A stretch of 64,000 nucleotides of DNA from Proteles cristata cristata. Lineage: Eukaryota > Chordata > Mammalia > Carnivora > Hyaenidae. Below the pieces are notes generated by a model. It saw only the letters and a list, made by a program, of their open reading frames with translations. It was not told the origin of the DNA and ran no database searches. This document shows positions 33,006 to 45,108 of the stretch, one piece after another; positions within the stretch are counted from its first letter, which is position 1; every line of letters begins with the position of its first letter. The translations under genes and the position numbers were made by a program. The stretch spans positions 62,001-126,000 of the forward strand of contig JAESUZ010004803.1 of the NCBI GenBank assembly GCA_017311185.1. The letters run 5' to 3'.

Positions 33006-33596
33006 GAGTTAACCTATCACAAATAAAACATGGGTAATATCAGCAAGAATTATTTTAAATGTCCTGACTTCTACAATTAGCATGTACCAAGTGTAGACTA
33101 ACCGTAAGAAAAGCATAACTTGTTTACAGAAAAACAACCTATAAAATTCAAGTTTTAAGAACAGAGACCCAGAAAGAATAAGTTATTTGGCCAAGGCAAC
33201 AGAGCCAGGAATACAACTCAGTCATGAATCTTGGCCTAACACCCTGTCTTCTATACCAGTGATCTGTGTTTACACTAGGGATATGAGGAGAAAATAAGGT
33301 AACATCTACGTATCTTTTTAATATGTTACAATTTATATTTTGGGGATAAATTATAATGAATACAATAATATAAACATATAATTTATAAATAAATACATTC
33401 ACCAACAAAATTTGTGGATGCGGTCAAAACTTTTTACTAACAGACTGTCAAAAGTTGACAGTCCACTGTTTCGATCTCTAAACACAGAAAATGACATGCT
33501 GCTGTGACAGAACAAGAGAAAACAGAGTAGAATATCGACAGCATTCCCTGGTAGTGTGTTTCAAATATAGCTCTCCTTTTAAAGACCAAGAGGGAG
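33006..33596. other. Unannotated intronic sequence
   Basis: AT-rich. The part at 33145-33260 (AGAACAGAGACCCAGAAAGA, GGCCAAGGCAACAGAGCCAG) may be the end of a minus MIR. Nothing else is recognised. Confidence 0.4.
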
Positions 33597-33812
33597 AGGT
33601 ACCTGGGTGGCTCAGTCAGTTAAGCATCTAACTTTGGCTCAAGTCATGATCTCATGGCTTATGGGTTCAAGCCCTGTGTGGGGCTCTGTGCTGGCAGCTA
33701 ACTCAGAGCCTGGAGGCTGCTTCAGATTCTGTGTCTCCCCCTCTCTCTCTGACCCTCCCCTGCTCACACTGTATCTCTCTCTCTCAGAAATAAATAAAAC
33801 ATTAAAAAATAT
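33597..33812 (+). mobile_element. Carnivore SINE, plus
   Basis: AGGTACCTGGGTGGCTCAGT head, GCTGGCAGCTAACTCAGAGC body with a small insertion, AGAAATAAATAAAACATTAAAA tail. Confidence 0.92.
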
Positions 33813-33879
33813 TTAAAGACAAAGATAGAAAAAAAATTCTCATGGACCAGCCCCAATATTAAATTAAATTTAAATTAAA

Positions 33880-34310
33880 AGTTTTACTTTTCTTTCTGGC
33901 TATTCAGAGTCCCTTTTGGTTCCAAATGAACTTTAGGACTGTTTTATCTATTTCAGTATAGAAATAGATGTCAAAGTACCATTGGGATTTGATAGGGATT
34001 ACATTAATTCTTTAGGTCACTTGGGGTAATATAGACATTTTAACAAAATTAAATCTTCCAATCCATGAACACAGGATGTCTTTCCGTTTACCTGTGTCCT
34101 CTTTAATTTATTTCATCAATGTTTTGTATCTTTCAGTCTTTGATCTTTTTAGTTAACTTTGTTCCTAAGTATTTTATTCTTTGATGCTATTGTAAATGGG
34201 ATTGTTTTCTTGATTTCCTTTCATATAGTTCATTGCTAGTGTACAGAAACACAACTGATTTTTGTATGTTGATTCTGTATCTTGCAACTTTACATTCATA
34301 TATTCATATA
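33880..34310 (-). mobile_element. Old L1 ORF2 fragment, minus
   Basis: GATTTGATAGGGATTACATT, TCCAATCCATGAACACAGGA, TTTGTTCCTAAGTATTTTAT and GATTCTGTATCTTGCAACTT are the complement of a well-known stretch of mammalian L1 ORF2. Confidence 0.88.
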
Positions 34311-34599
34311 TTAATTGTAAGATAGTAAATTTTATGTTATGTGTTTTTTATAATTAAAAAACAATCCTACCTAAGCAGATAATGACTCATTACTATTAGT
34401 CACTGATTTATTAAAATGTGTTCAGTGTGTAACAAAGTAAGGGGCACCTAGAAGTCTGGTATCAAACATTTTGTACATAATTCCTTGCCTCTAGAATCAG
34501 ATTTTCTTTAGGAGTTACAAAAGTATTACACTTTTCATTTTTAGTTCTAATATTGATGCTCCCTACGTAACTGTTGGAGGTATTTGGAAATATTTTACT

Positions 34600-34832
34600 A
34601 GACATAATAGAGCACTGGGGCCAAAGTGATTTGAATTCCTGTCCTACTTCTGCCATCTACTAGCTGTATAATCTTGAGCAGGTTATTTAATATCCCTGAG
34701 CCTGAGGTTCCTCATCTGTGCAATAATAAAAATGTTACCTCCACCTCATAAGATGGCTATGAAAATTAAGTAAAATAGTAGGCATCACGTGGGTACAACA
34801 TCTGACTCATATTAAGTATTTAATAAAAGTCA
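34600..34832 (+). repeat. MIR, plus, nearly full length
   Basis: GAGCACTGGGGCCAAAGTGA, ACTTCTGCCATCTACTAGCT, TCCCTGAGCCTGAGGTTCCT and TAAGTATTTAATAAAAGT give the full MIR order. Confidence 0.85.
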
Positions 34833-34859
34833 TTAGTAATAAATAGCACAGATAATAAC

Positions 34860-34896
34860 CATGATGACGATGATGATGAAGATAATGATGATGAAA
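34860..34896. repeat. (GAT)n-like trinucleotide stretch
   Basis: Imperfect ATGATGACGATGATGATGAA units, probably grown from the MIR tail. Confidence 0.85.
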
Positions 34897-36759
34897 AAGT
34901 AGAACTGGCCCATCCACTCACTTGCCTAGTCCCTATTTATAAGCAAGAGCATATAACTGTAGCACAACAGGACAGGTTTAACAGTGCAGATTAGCTACAG
35001 GAAAAAAAATTTTCCCCCTATGTGTTCACTATTTTCATACTTATCTATCACATAGATATGTCACAAATATCTAAGAAAGGTCAAAATATAAAAGTGTTTT
35101 CTGCCCATGTACTAATACTTGGAAAACATTTTTTTAACCCCATCGTCAACTATCCAATTTGGCTTTATTTGCATTTGGTTATAAGAATCAGACTAAATAA
35201 GTAAATAAATAAATAGTTGAAAGGGGGATTAGTTCAGTTTGAACTCACAAAGCCAAAACCTGCTCTGCACTCACTAAATTTTAAAAACTTAAGTTGACTC
35301 ATACTCATGCTATTAATCCCTCAGTTTATAGCATGGTTTGATCCCAGTGAATCAAAAAAAAACAAAAAAAACTCTCCCTTTCATGTTAGAACTGGAGCAC
35401 AAATTAATTGCAAAGGATACTATTCCGTATCAAATCAATTACCCTGTCTTGTCCATTTTTCCTTTGTAATGACTCCCTAACTATTTTTTTTTCTTTCCCA
35501 CTGCTGCTTCATTAATGTAATCTGTTCTTATCTCACTCTTGGCTAGCTTTACCAGCCTCTCACTGATCCCTCTGCAGCTAGCAACCTACTGCTGTTTTTA
35601 TTCTATGCTATGAGGAACCATAAGATAAATCTCCCTAAAATACCACACATAATTTTCCTACTTACAATCCTTCCTTGATTCTCTACTGTCTAAAGGATAA
35701 AATCCAACTCCTTAACTCTCAAGTTTACTATCAGATTTACTATCAGTTTACTATCAGATTGTCTTTCACAATCTAATCCCAAACCCCAATCAAACTTCAA
35801 GTCTCAAGGAAAGCCTTTTACAACTGGTTCCCAAATGAAACCAAGACTGTCAGAAGATAAGCATGACACTGGTCTCCATGGTGGTAAGCCATCAGCCTAC
35901 CAATGTCATTAAGGTTTCACAGTGCTCACTTCCATGCCGTTACCACACCTCTTTTCTGTATTCATACAGCAAATGAGAACACTGGGGGAGCAAGCCAGTG
36001 TAGGAAGGACTGCAAGTAGTGTAGGAAATCAGCTGCCAGGCTGGGAACTGAATGCAGGGATTCAGTTTATATCCAATTACTAAAAGTTGTCTTTTTAGCT
36101 TTTGTCTAAAATTTTTAGTTGTTCCCTGTATTTTTTTTTCCTTTTGAATAAACAAGCTAGCTCTAAGATAGCAAGACTCTCAAGATGTAAGGGCTCCTTC
36201 TTCAAATGCAAGCTGCAGCTCCACAGACCTCTATTTTCTACATGTGAATATTTTAATACATTAGACTTGTAGATTCTCTTTAGACTCCAGGGCTCTTTTG
36301 GTCAATGGGGATTGCAAATGCAAATCCAGAAACAATTCCTAGAAACACAATGACCCTCAAGTTACATGAATTAAAGACTTGTTTTCCATTTTAATGGGTT
36401 CCAGAACACCACAACCTAATCCATTCATTATTCTTTCAACAAATATTATTAAGCATATACTATGCTCAGGCCCACTAAAACACTGTTATTTTTAAAATAC
36501 CACCATACATTCAATGGCAGACATACATGAGACAGAGGTCTACTCTAAGATGAAGTGTGGAGTGAGTCCTTAGGCACCATTACTTTATAGTCAAAGGATC
36601 ATTAGTCCCTCTCTAGTTTTTAAATGTTGTACAAGTGTGTTACAACAAGAATCCAATACACATAAATAAGTGTTTTGGCCATCCACTATTTACTCATCAC
36701 TGAACTAGATATTATGAGATTCTAAAACGGATTGGGAGCAACCATGTATTGAAAAACTT
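34897..36759. other. Intronic sequence, partly L2-like
   Basis: The part at 35480-35800 (CTCACTGATCCCTCTGCAGC, TAAAGGATAAAATCCAACTC) resembles L2. TTTACTATCAG is repeated three times at 35724-35757. The rest is unassigned. Confidence 0.4.
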
Positions 36760-36970
36760 ACAGATTTTCAAATCATCAGCTCTGACTCTGTCAAATTCTA
36801 GTTGTAAACTTAGACAAGTTACTAATTCTCCCTGAACTTCAATCTCTCCCTCTTTAAATGATGGTATTTGGAAAATCTGCCTAGTAAGGTTGCTTTGAGG
36901 ATTTAATGAGATGTAAAATAAAAGTGCCTTGCAGAGGGTAAGTGCTCAAGAACTGCTTATTCTCTTTCTT
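36760..36970 (+). repeat. MIR, plus
   Basis: TCTGACTCTGTCAAATTCTA, AGACAAGTTACTAATTCTCC, GGTTGCTTTGAGGATTTAAT and GTAAGTGCTCAAGAACTG follow the MIR consensus order. Confidence 0.8.
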
Positions 36971-37139
36971 TCAGAGAAATTAGGGCACTAACACTAAGTA
37001 AAACGTTACCATTTTCATAGAAGGCCTAGAACAGTAAGACCAAATGAAAAGTGAGAAATACCAAAGGCATAAAAAAAAAAAAAAAAGACAGTTGGCATTG
37101 CATCAAAAAGGCTTCATTATACTCATGAACTAAAAGAAA

Positions 37140-37555
37140 ACACTTTTAGGAATAAATAAAATGTGATACATCCATATAGTGAGATATTATATAACAATAA
37201 AAACAAACGAGGTACCAATATAGCTACATAAGGATAAACTTTGAAAACATGCTAAGTTAAAGAAATAAGTCCCAAAGAACCATATATTGTACAATTCTGT
37301 TCATATGAAATATTCAAAATAGGCAAACCCATAGAGACAGAAGGTATATTAGAGGTTGCCTTGATTAGGGAAGGGGAGAATCTGGGGGAGATAACTAAGC
37401 AGTGCAAGGTTTCCTTCTGGAGTGATGAAAATGTTCTTATATTGATTGTAGTGATGGTTGCACAACCCTATGAATATATTAAAAGTCAGTAAAGTATATA
37501 CTTTAAATGTGAATCATACTGAATGTAAATTATATCTCAATGAAACGGTATTTTA
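37140..37555 (+). mobile_element. Old L1M 3' end, plus
   Basis: AAATGTGATACATCCATATA, GTGATGGTTGCACAACCCTA and GTAAATTATATCTCAATGAA are the ORF2 end and 3' UTR of an L1M element. Confidence 0.85.
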
Positions 37556-37849
37556 AGAAGGTTAAATGAGACAATGCTCATAGCATCTTGGAAGAGCTCA
37601 GTAGATTGATGATGTCACTGACACTCGTTCCATTAGAAAATACATTTAACCTCCATTTTTTTATGCATGTGATTGATGAGAATCACCTGGACCCTTAATG
37701 TCAAAATTACACCACTCTGTAATACAGAAAAAACTTAAGAAATCTCAGCAATGGTCTTAATAACCTACACTCTTATAAACATTTACAATAATCAGAAATA
37801 ACAGTAAATCTGTCTGGTGACACGGATGAAGCTGTCCCCAAGTACTTCA

Positions 37850-38062
37850 GGTAAAGCTTACTGCCTATTCCTCTGTAATTTATCTATTCATGTTTCTACA
37901 GATCACTATCTATTGTATACATCATTTTTTCCTGCTAAGTGTAAGTTCTATTAGAGGAAGCACTATATCCCATCCACTTTTGTATCCTTTGGAAGAGCAT
38001 ACTGCAATGCTGGTATGTAGTAGATACTTTTAAAAAAAATGTTTATTGAATGAGCATTTAAT
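37850..38062 (+). repeat. L2 3' end, plus
   Basis: TAAGTGTAAGTTCTATTAGA, GGAAGCACTATATCCCATCC and TGTTTATTGAATGAGC follow the L2 3' terminus. Confidence 0.75.
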
Positions 38063-38309
38063 GAAAATTCAAGGATTTCTTATAATTTCTCATCTATCTA
38101 AACCTGTTTCAGCCTCCTTAAAAAAGAGGAGGAAAGGGTTTTGAAAGCTAAGCAACTTAGCAATTACACCCCATATTCCTACCTCACAGATGAAAATGCC
38201 TCAACAACTAGTTTTGTCAGACTTGAAGTTCCAAATCTACCATAGTTATTAAAAGTTACTATATTATTTATGGTATTATATATTATACCATAGTTATTAA
38301 TATTAGTAA

Positions 38310-38715
38310 CTAGTAGCAAAACCTTGCTACTCCAAGTATGCTCCCCAAATTAGCAGCATAGGCAAGACCTAGGAGTTTCTTAAAAATGCAGAATCTTACT
38401 TTTAACTAGATCCAGGTGATTTGCATGCATATAGAATTTAGGCATCACTACAGTAAAGCTAGCTATGCCTGGGCTCTAGAGTCAGACTATCGAGATTTGA
38501 ACTCTACAACAGACTATCTCGGGTACCTTAGGCAAATCACTTCACCTAGAGGTTCCTACTACAATGTGCACTTTAGAAGAACCTGCAGAGATTTTTTAAA
38601 AATCACAATTCCTCAGCCTAACCTCAAGGATTGATTTCACCAGTCTAGGGCCCAATATCTTTTTGAAGCTCTCTTGGTAAATTCTAATGTGCAGCCAGAA
38701 TTGGGAACCACTGAC
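38310..38715 (-). repeat. MER5-type hAT remnants around a MIR
   Basis: GTATGCTCCCCAAATTAGCA with AAAAATGCAGAATCTTACTT is MER5-like (38318-38455). TGTGCAGCCAGAATTGGGAACCACTG near 38690-38712 is the end of a second, oppositely read piece. Between them CTCTAGAGTCAGACTATCGA (38472-38550) is MIR head sequence. Confidence 0.6.
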
Positions 38716-41234
38716 TAACATCTCTAGGCTTCTATGAAATTGGACAATTAAGAATACCTGCTTCATGGGGTTGTGAAGAAAAAAATCTTATCACCTTTGA
38801 AAAGCTTTTAGCCCAGTACTTGGAATGTAAGTACACAGTAATTGGTAGTTATTATCATCATACCTGGAAACCTGAAAAATGAATTGTCTTGGAGAAGGAA
38901 TGAAAAAACAGGCTCAAATGTACTAGTCTGGCCTCACCCTATGGGCAGGTACCTGCCAAACTCATGAAGCACCAAAGAAAGGACACAATCAAAGAATGCA
39001 TTATCCCCAGGATGAGTTTTTCCTAGCAGCAAACTGTTGATTGAAGCTTCAAGGAAACTACAGTGTGTCAGGTAAGGGATAAACCTTCTCTGCAAGGTGT
39101 CAGAAAAGGCCAGCACCTTCACTTGGAATGTACAATGGGGGTGGGGGGGGGGAGGGCTATTTCAGCAGTTCTGTAACACAGGAAATCCCCCTTACCACAC
39201 CTTCCTGATTTACACTGATTCTTGATACACACCACATGTGTCCTCAACTCTTTTCCCCTCCCCCCAAGTTTTCAATCATTCTGTTCCACATTTAGGTGAT
39301 GAAAACTTAAAACCTGTGGTTATACCTTCTACGAGAAATTTCATTTTGTAAGCTTGCTAAATTTCAACTTTATTGCCATGAGGAAACAGAAGAAACAAAA
39401 GACCTCAGTCATTTACTAACACAAAAACCCCTAGTGAAGACATTTAATAAGTGTAAGTTTTCTGCTGTAAGTTGTTGAAACTCCTGACCTTTGGACTGGG
39501 GTGCCATTCATTTGCTTCTACAAATGGTCTATGGAACAATAGCATTTATTTTTGTAACTGTTTTGGGTTACATGTTTACTTTCACCTATGGATTTTAACT
39601 TGGCTAAGCCTGGCCTGTAGTTCCTTTTGAATCTAGATCTCACTGGATTTAACCTGAGTCTACTCTTCCAAAGGGATTCATAATGGCCAGGCAAATAATT
39701 CCACAATCTGGTTTTTCAACATTTGCAAGGAAATAAGCACCCAGATGAAAACACAATACCTATTAAAGCACTGAAAGACGCATAAAGATTTATCTCAAAG
39801 GCAATTACAAAGTTTTTTTAAAACTGTGCATGGTTTAGTGACTATGATGACCAAAAAGCTCATGCACTATTTCCAGCTCTGTGCCTACTCACTATGGCCT
39901 GCTCATAGTAAATGAAACAGACTCCTCCCCCCTTCCACTGGGTGCACTGTGATAGCTAATGAATGTCTACATATAAAAAAGCTTTTAAATTCTTTGTTGG
40001 AAGTCTCCTCAGAGATACTGGCATCCCACAGAGTGCTCTCAAAGTCCCCTAGTCCCATTCTTTGGACTGGTTCTAACCTCACCCTGGGTTTGGACACCAG
40101 TCTCAAGGGAGTCTAAGATTCTGGTGGCATCTCCAAGAACGGCATTATATGGCTTGTTCAGGGGTTTGTTAACGAAGAACAGTTCAAAAAGATGCAAGAA
40201 TCCAGGACTAAACTGGCCTCCAGCACACCTTCAAGTAAATATACCCTCTCACAAAAGCCATAGACCCATTCCAGAATTTGCTTCAGAGTGTCTCAATCAT
40301 TGCAGAATACAAGTACCCACCTGATTCACTGTAGTGGAGTCAAGGGATTATCATTTGCTCTGATACCTCATTTAACAGGATCAGGCTTGAAGGTAGAGGT
40401 GCTGCATCCTAATCCCAGCCCTGCCACTTAAAAATCATGTTACTTTAACAACTTCCTCGAGTCTGTTTTCTCATTTATAAAATGGAAATGACAAAATTTA
40501 AAATAAACTTACCATACACAGTTCCTCTAAGTATCAGAGATGTTTTTATAATCTTTAAAGAACATTACAAATGTAAAACGTAATCATTTTTCTCCTGCAA
40601 ACAACTTATTAGGGAGCTATTCAAAAATGGCTACCTTCTGCCTATTTTAGTTTGTTTCCAACAAAACATCATGCCAGGTCTTCATAAATCTCACTTCTTT
40701 GGCTGACTAATATTCAAATCCACAGAGCAGCTTTAATGAGATGAGTGACATTCAAAGAGAATCAAGAAATCCTCAGCTAGGATTGCTTTCAAATCACACA
40801 GTGATATAACATTTGAACAAGAACTCAAAATATTTTGCATGTCACTTTCCATCTGTATCCAAAACTTTACAAAGCACTTATTTCACTAAAGGAAGCCATA
40901 GTTGATGCACAGAATTAGTTTTGCTGTGGCTGTTTTCTTGACATTTACTCAAAGAACATATTATAGCTAAAAGGATTAAAATGGATAAGGGTGTTTAAAA
41001 AGACATTAGGGGAAAATAAATAATTTAAATCAAGTTCCAATATGAAGAAAGAAATATGATACTGCAGCACTGCTTCGTTACAAACTATAGTCAAATAGCA
41101 AACAGAAGCTCTTGCAAAAATGTACCAATGAAAGAATTAAAGAGAGTCTCGGTTAAGTTACAGCTCATCCACACATGGATTATGTACTCACTAAAAAAAG
41201 AGACCACAGTTACTGACTAAAAGGTTGTCTACAG
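38716..41234. other. Intronic sequence, largely unassigned
   Basis: A MIR head lies near 40390-40500 (CCCAGCCCTGCCACTTAAAA, GTTTTCTCATTTATAAAATG). A G-rich tract lies at 39137-39156. No gene or other repeat family is recognised. Confidence 0.45.
39137..39156 (+). other. G-run with G-quadruplex potential
   Basis: Twenty bases composed of G5-T-G10-A-G3. It is on the strand opposite to HPSE2 transcription. Confidence 0.8.
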
Positions 41235-41467
41235 GGGCACCTGGGTGGCTCAGTTGGTTAAGCGTCCAACCTCAGTTCAGGTCATGATCTCACGGTTCAT
41301 GGGTTTGAGCCCCGCATTGGGCTCTGTCCTGACAGCTCAGAGCCCAAAGCCTGCTCCAGATTCTGTATCTCCCTCTCTCTCTTCCCCTCCCCTGCTCACG
41401 CTGTCTCTCTCTCTCTCTCTCTCTCAGAAGTAAGTAAAACATTTAAAAAATATTTTTTAAAAAAAAG
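41235..41467 (+). mobile_element. Carnivore SINE, plus, with target-site duplication
   Basis: GGGGCACCTGGGTGGCTCAG head through an A-rich tail. AAAAGGTTGTCTACAG (41219-41234) and AAAAGGTTATCTATAG (41468-41483) flank it with two differences. Confidence 0.94.
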
Positions 41468-41483
41468 GAAAAGGTTATCTATA

Positions 41484-41820
41484 GAAGCAAGTTATACAAA
41501 ATGATCCCAATTATATACCTAAAAGTTTATATATATATATATCTGTAAACATAGAAAAAGGTCTGAAAAGATACATGCCAGGCCATTAAAAGTGATTATA
41601 ACTATAGAGTGGGACTGGAGGTCATTTAATATGTGTATCATTGAATTTATATTCGTAAATGTATATTACATTGGTGATAAAATAAAAGCATATACCTTTA
41701 AAAATGAAAATATGAATTAAGAAGTTAAGCATTCACCAGAAATACCCTATAATTTTTTTAAAGCAGAAGCAATGAACATAAGAAAGGTTATTCCCTTCAG
41801 TATATTAAGCTACCAAATAA
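41484..41820. other. Unannotated intronic sequence
   Basis: AT-rich with a short (TA)n near 41530. Nothing else is recognised. Confidence 0.4.
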
Positions 41821-42335
41821 ATGGCAGATAATAAGTCAACAAGTATTTGCTACAGAGCTACTATGCAAAAGGCATTCCACTAAATGTTATAGAAACAACA
41901 GAAACGATACAATGACCACTCTCACAGTCATCTAAAATCTAAGGGTAGAGCATGGCAAGGGATTGATTTTTGGATAATAAAAGCCTCAGAAAGTCAGGCT
42001 GGATGAATTTTGCATAAGGGAATAAATTAATCAAATCACTTTGAGCTGAGTCCTGAAGAATTCATGGAGAAGGAGGACAAAATTGAGCAGAGATTTCCAA
42101 GGTAGAAGAATTCAAAAATAGGTAGAAAGTGGGCAAACAGATGAGGGACTGGGGGATCCAAGGATTTGAAATGAAGCAAAGAGAATAGAAGCTGACTCTC
42201 AAGGGCCTTGGAAAGCTGGAGGAGAGTGAAAACTAGAGTGAGCATATAAGAGATGTCTCTGAAGGTTTTTAGCTGGGCAGTGAAAGGATGACAGTGGAGC
42301 TTCAGAAAGATTAATCAGCCAGCAGGACAGAGAGA
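41820..42335 (-). repeat. L2-like segment, minus
   Basis: CAACAAGTATTTGCTACAGA, AAGGCATTCCACTAAATGTT and then TTTGAGCTGAGTCCTGAAGA and AATCAGCCAGCAGGACAGAG follow the reverse-oriented L2 order. Confidence 0.7.
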
Positions 42336-42574
42336 GGACAGAGACAGGGAACTAAAAAAGAAGTGACAGAATGAGGCGGTAAGTGACCAAACCAGATGGA
42401 AACAGCCACAAAGGAAATACTTTTCATATAGCCCCATTCTCAAACTTTCAAATCAGACTCAAGCTAATATAAATCCCAAGGAAAGGCCTTTGAAGCTTTC
42501 CTGGTAGAATGAGGAACATGGTGCTGTTACACTATAAAAAGGACAGCAACAATGACCAACTTCAGAGTGAAAAT

Positions 42575-42690
42575 GTCCTGGGTCCAACAACAGCTCTGCC
42601 ACTTAACAGCAAAGTTACTTAAATCACCCCTGAGACTTTGTGTAGAATTATAAACTTCTTTCTCCCTTGGTTGCTTCATTTTAAGTGACT
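42575..42690 (+). repeat. MIR fragment, plus
   Basis: CTGGGTCCAACAACAGCTCT, CCACTTAACAGCAAAGTTAC and AATCACCCCTGAGAC give the MIR head and core. Confidence 0.65.
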
Positions 42691-43344
42691 ATAAGTGTTC
42701 TCCACTTGAATTTAACAAAATATCAATTCAAAGAGAAAGAGGGAGGGAGGTATAAAGGGTTTTCTTGAAACTTCATCCTCATCAGTTCCCTTACTCTTCA
42801 CAGGGTTTCACTGAGTTTAGAACTTAAAGCAGAGTATGGTTCCATTTATAAATAAAAACATAAGGTAATTCTAAAACTGCCCAACAATTTGATTGTAATG
42901 TTCCAACAGCTTTTTTAAATATACTTATTTTTCTGCTTTTTATCCTGCCACTTCCCTTACGTCAATAACACTATTTACCCATTTCTATTATTTTCGATAC
43001 ATCCATTTCCAAAAATACCTCCTTCCGAGAGTAACTAGTAAGTTCTATTCTACATTAGCTCAGTTGTTGTTCTATTACTTCAATATGTCATAAAGTGTGA
43101 CAACCATCTCTTTCAATTGTTCATGTGTCTCTACGTGATTATTCTTTTGTTGTTTTACCTAACAAATATTTTGTGTTCTAACCCACAACTCTTTCAATTA
43201 CCTCATGGGAAGGCCTATGGCACACATATTTTTAATGATTGACAATGTTTAACATAGAGCTTTTGAGTGCCAGATAGATGAATGGGTGAATGAATAAAAC
43301 AATGAATGAGTGAAAGACGGGACCCCTCTCCTACCTAAGCAGGG
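42691..43344. other. Unannotated intronic sequence
   Basis: AT-rich, no repeat family recognised apart from GAGTGCCAGATAGATGAATG near 43264, which may be L2 debris. Confidence 0.4.
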
Positions 43345-43975
43345 TAAAAGAGAAGGCAGGGCTGGGTTCTAATAATGGCTCTACCAACTACTCATCTTTA
43401 TGACCTTGAGCAAGTCACATCTTTTCTGAGTCTCAGGTTCTTTGTACACACACACAAGGCTTCTCATTAGACTGATTTAAGAACTAAATGAGATAACATA
43501 TGTAATGCATAGTAAGAACACAACAAACAGTAGCTATTACTTGCATTATTATTATATGCCCTTAAGGCCAGATCAAGAGCCCTCCTCCTAAGACACCTGT
43601 CCTGACTACTCTAGATCTCACTTAACCTCTTCTCAACTCCTGTAGCCCTTATAACTTGTCTACATCATTTAACGTTTGAATATACCCTAGCCTGTTCTCG
43701 TTATTATTTCTTGTATATCGTATGTGTCTGAAAAGATATTTAAGCCTGCAGGTTATAACTGATGTCACTGATTCCCTGTTCTACAACTCATTAGCAGGGT
43801 GATCTTGGGCAAGTTAAAGTTACTTAACTACTCTGTGCCTCATTTCCCCATCTGTCAAGTGGGAGAAATGGTGCTTTCCTCATGGGGTTAATAAGAGAAT
43901 TAAATGTGTTAATGCATGTAAATTCCTTAAAATCATACTTGGTACATAATAAGCACTCAATAACATTAAGTAATA
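43345..43975 (+). repeat. MIR, L2 and MIR in a row, plus
   Basis: The first MIR is at 43360-43555 (TGACCTTGAGCAAGTCACAT). L2 3' sequence is at 43565-43740 (CCTAAGACACCTGTCCTGAC). The second MIR is at 43765-43975 (GGGTGATCTTGGGCAAGTTA, CCTCATTTCCCCATCTGTCA, AAGCACTCAATAA). Confidence 0.8.
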
Positions 43976-44440
43976 TTATTAATTTATCATTACCATTATT
44001 AAGCTACAGAAAAATATCCACTCCTATTTCAGAGTATGCCACAGCTCTGAACAATTTACCTTTTTTCAACTTTCCAATCTCACCTTGCTTCCTTCAAGGT
44101 ATTTTTGCCTTTCCAGGGCAAGTGAAAATAAGGTAGTGGTTTAATCCCCAACAATACAAACATCCTCAATACAAACATATAGATAATAAACATATACTCT
44201 ATCTTTTCTATACGCAGCTTACATTTTTTATTCTTTATTCATACAAAAAGCAAAACACATGCATTAAGGTTTGCAAAAAATATAAATACTTCATTTGACT
44301 TAAAGTGTCTGTCCCATGCAGTGGGTTGATAGTTATGTCTACATGTATTTTTATGTGTGTCGATGCCAAGTGTGTTTTGATTGTAAATTCTTAAAGACAA
44401 AAATGATGTCCACTTCAGTCAATGAAACATCAATTCTGGG
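43976..44440. other. Unannotated intronic sequence
   Basis: AT-rich, nothing recognised. Confidence 0.4.
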
Positions 44441-44800
44441 GCACTTCGACTAAACTAGATTGAGTATTCAGAGAAGAATTTCAGAAAAATTCAGAAAATG
44501 AGGAGAGATGAATGAGGACTGGCTTAACAGAAGTTTTAATAGGAGAAAAGACAGGCAGAGCTTTGAAGGACAAGTAAATTTTCAATTCAAGAGGGAAGAG
44601 GAATGTTCAAGGTGAAAGATATATAAGCAAAGTGGAGGGACTAAGCAAAGATTAATCTGACTGAAGGAAAGAGATAATACTAAGGCTACTCTGAAACTCT
44701 ACAAATATATAAGACCAGAGCACTTTGAGACTGCAGTTCATGCTTTATTCCTCTTGGTAGTCCCAATATCTAGCACTGAGCTTGGCATACAGTTGATTTT
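44440..44800 (-). repeat. L2-like segment, minus
   Basis: GCAGAGCTTTGAAGGACAAG and TCAAGGTGAAAGATATATAA with an end near CTAGCACTGAGCTTGGCATAC follow L2-type wording. Confidence 0.6.
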
Positions 44801-45037
44801 ATTTAAAAGGATTAAATTAAGCAAAATTACACTGTTTTTCACTACACTAAATTGAAGAAAATGGACAGAACTGAACCTCACTCAATCAAATCATGAAACC
44901 AAAGGACAGTAGAGTTCAACAAGGTACCCATACCTTGTTACACTGGCCACTAATCAGAAATATGTGTTTACCCTGACTACATCACTATCCACAGACAAGT
45001 GCAAGAAATAAAACACACCAAATTCTCTCATGCTAAT

Positions 45038-45108
<71 letters not shown>

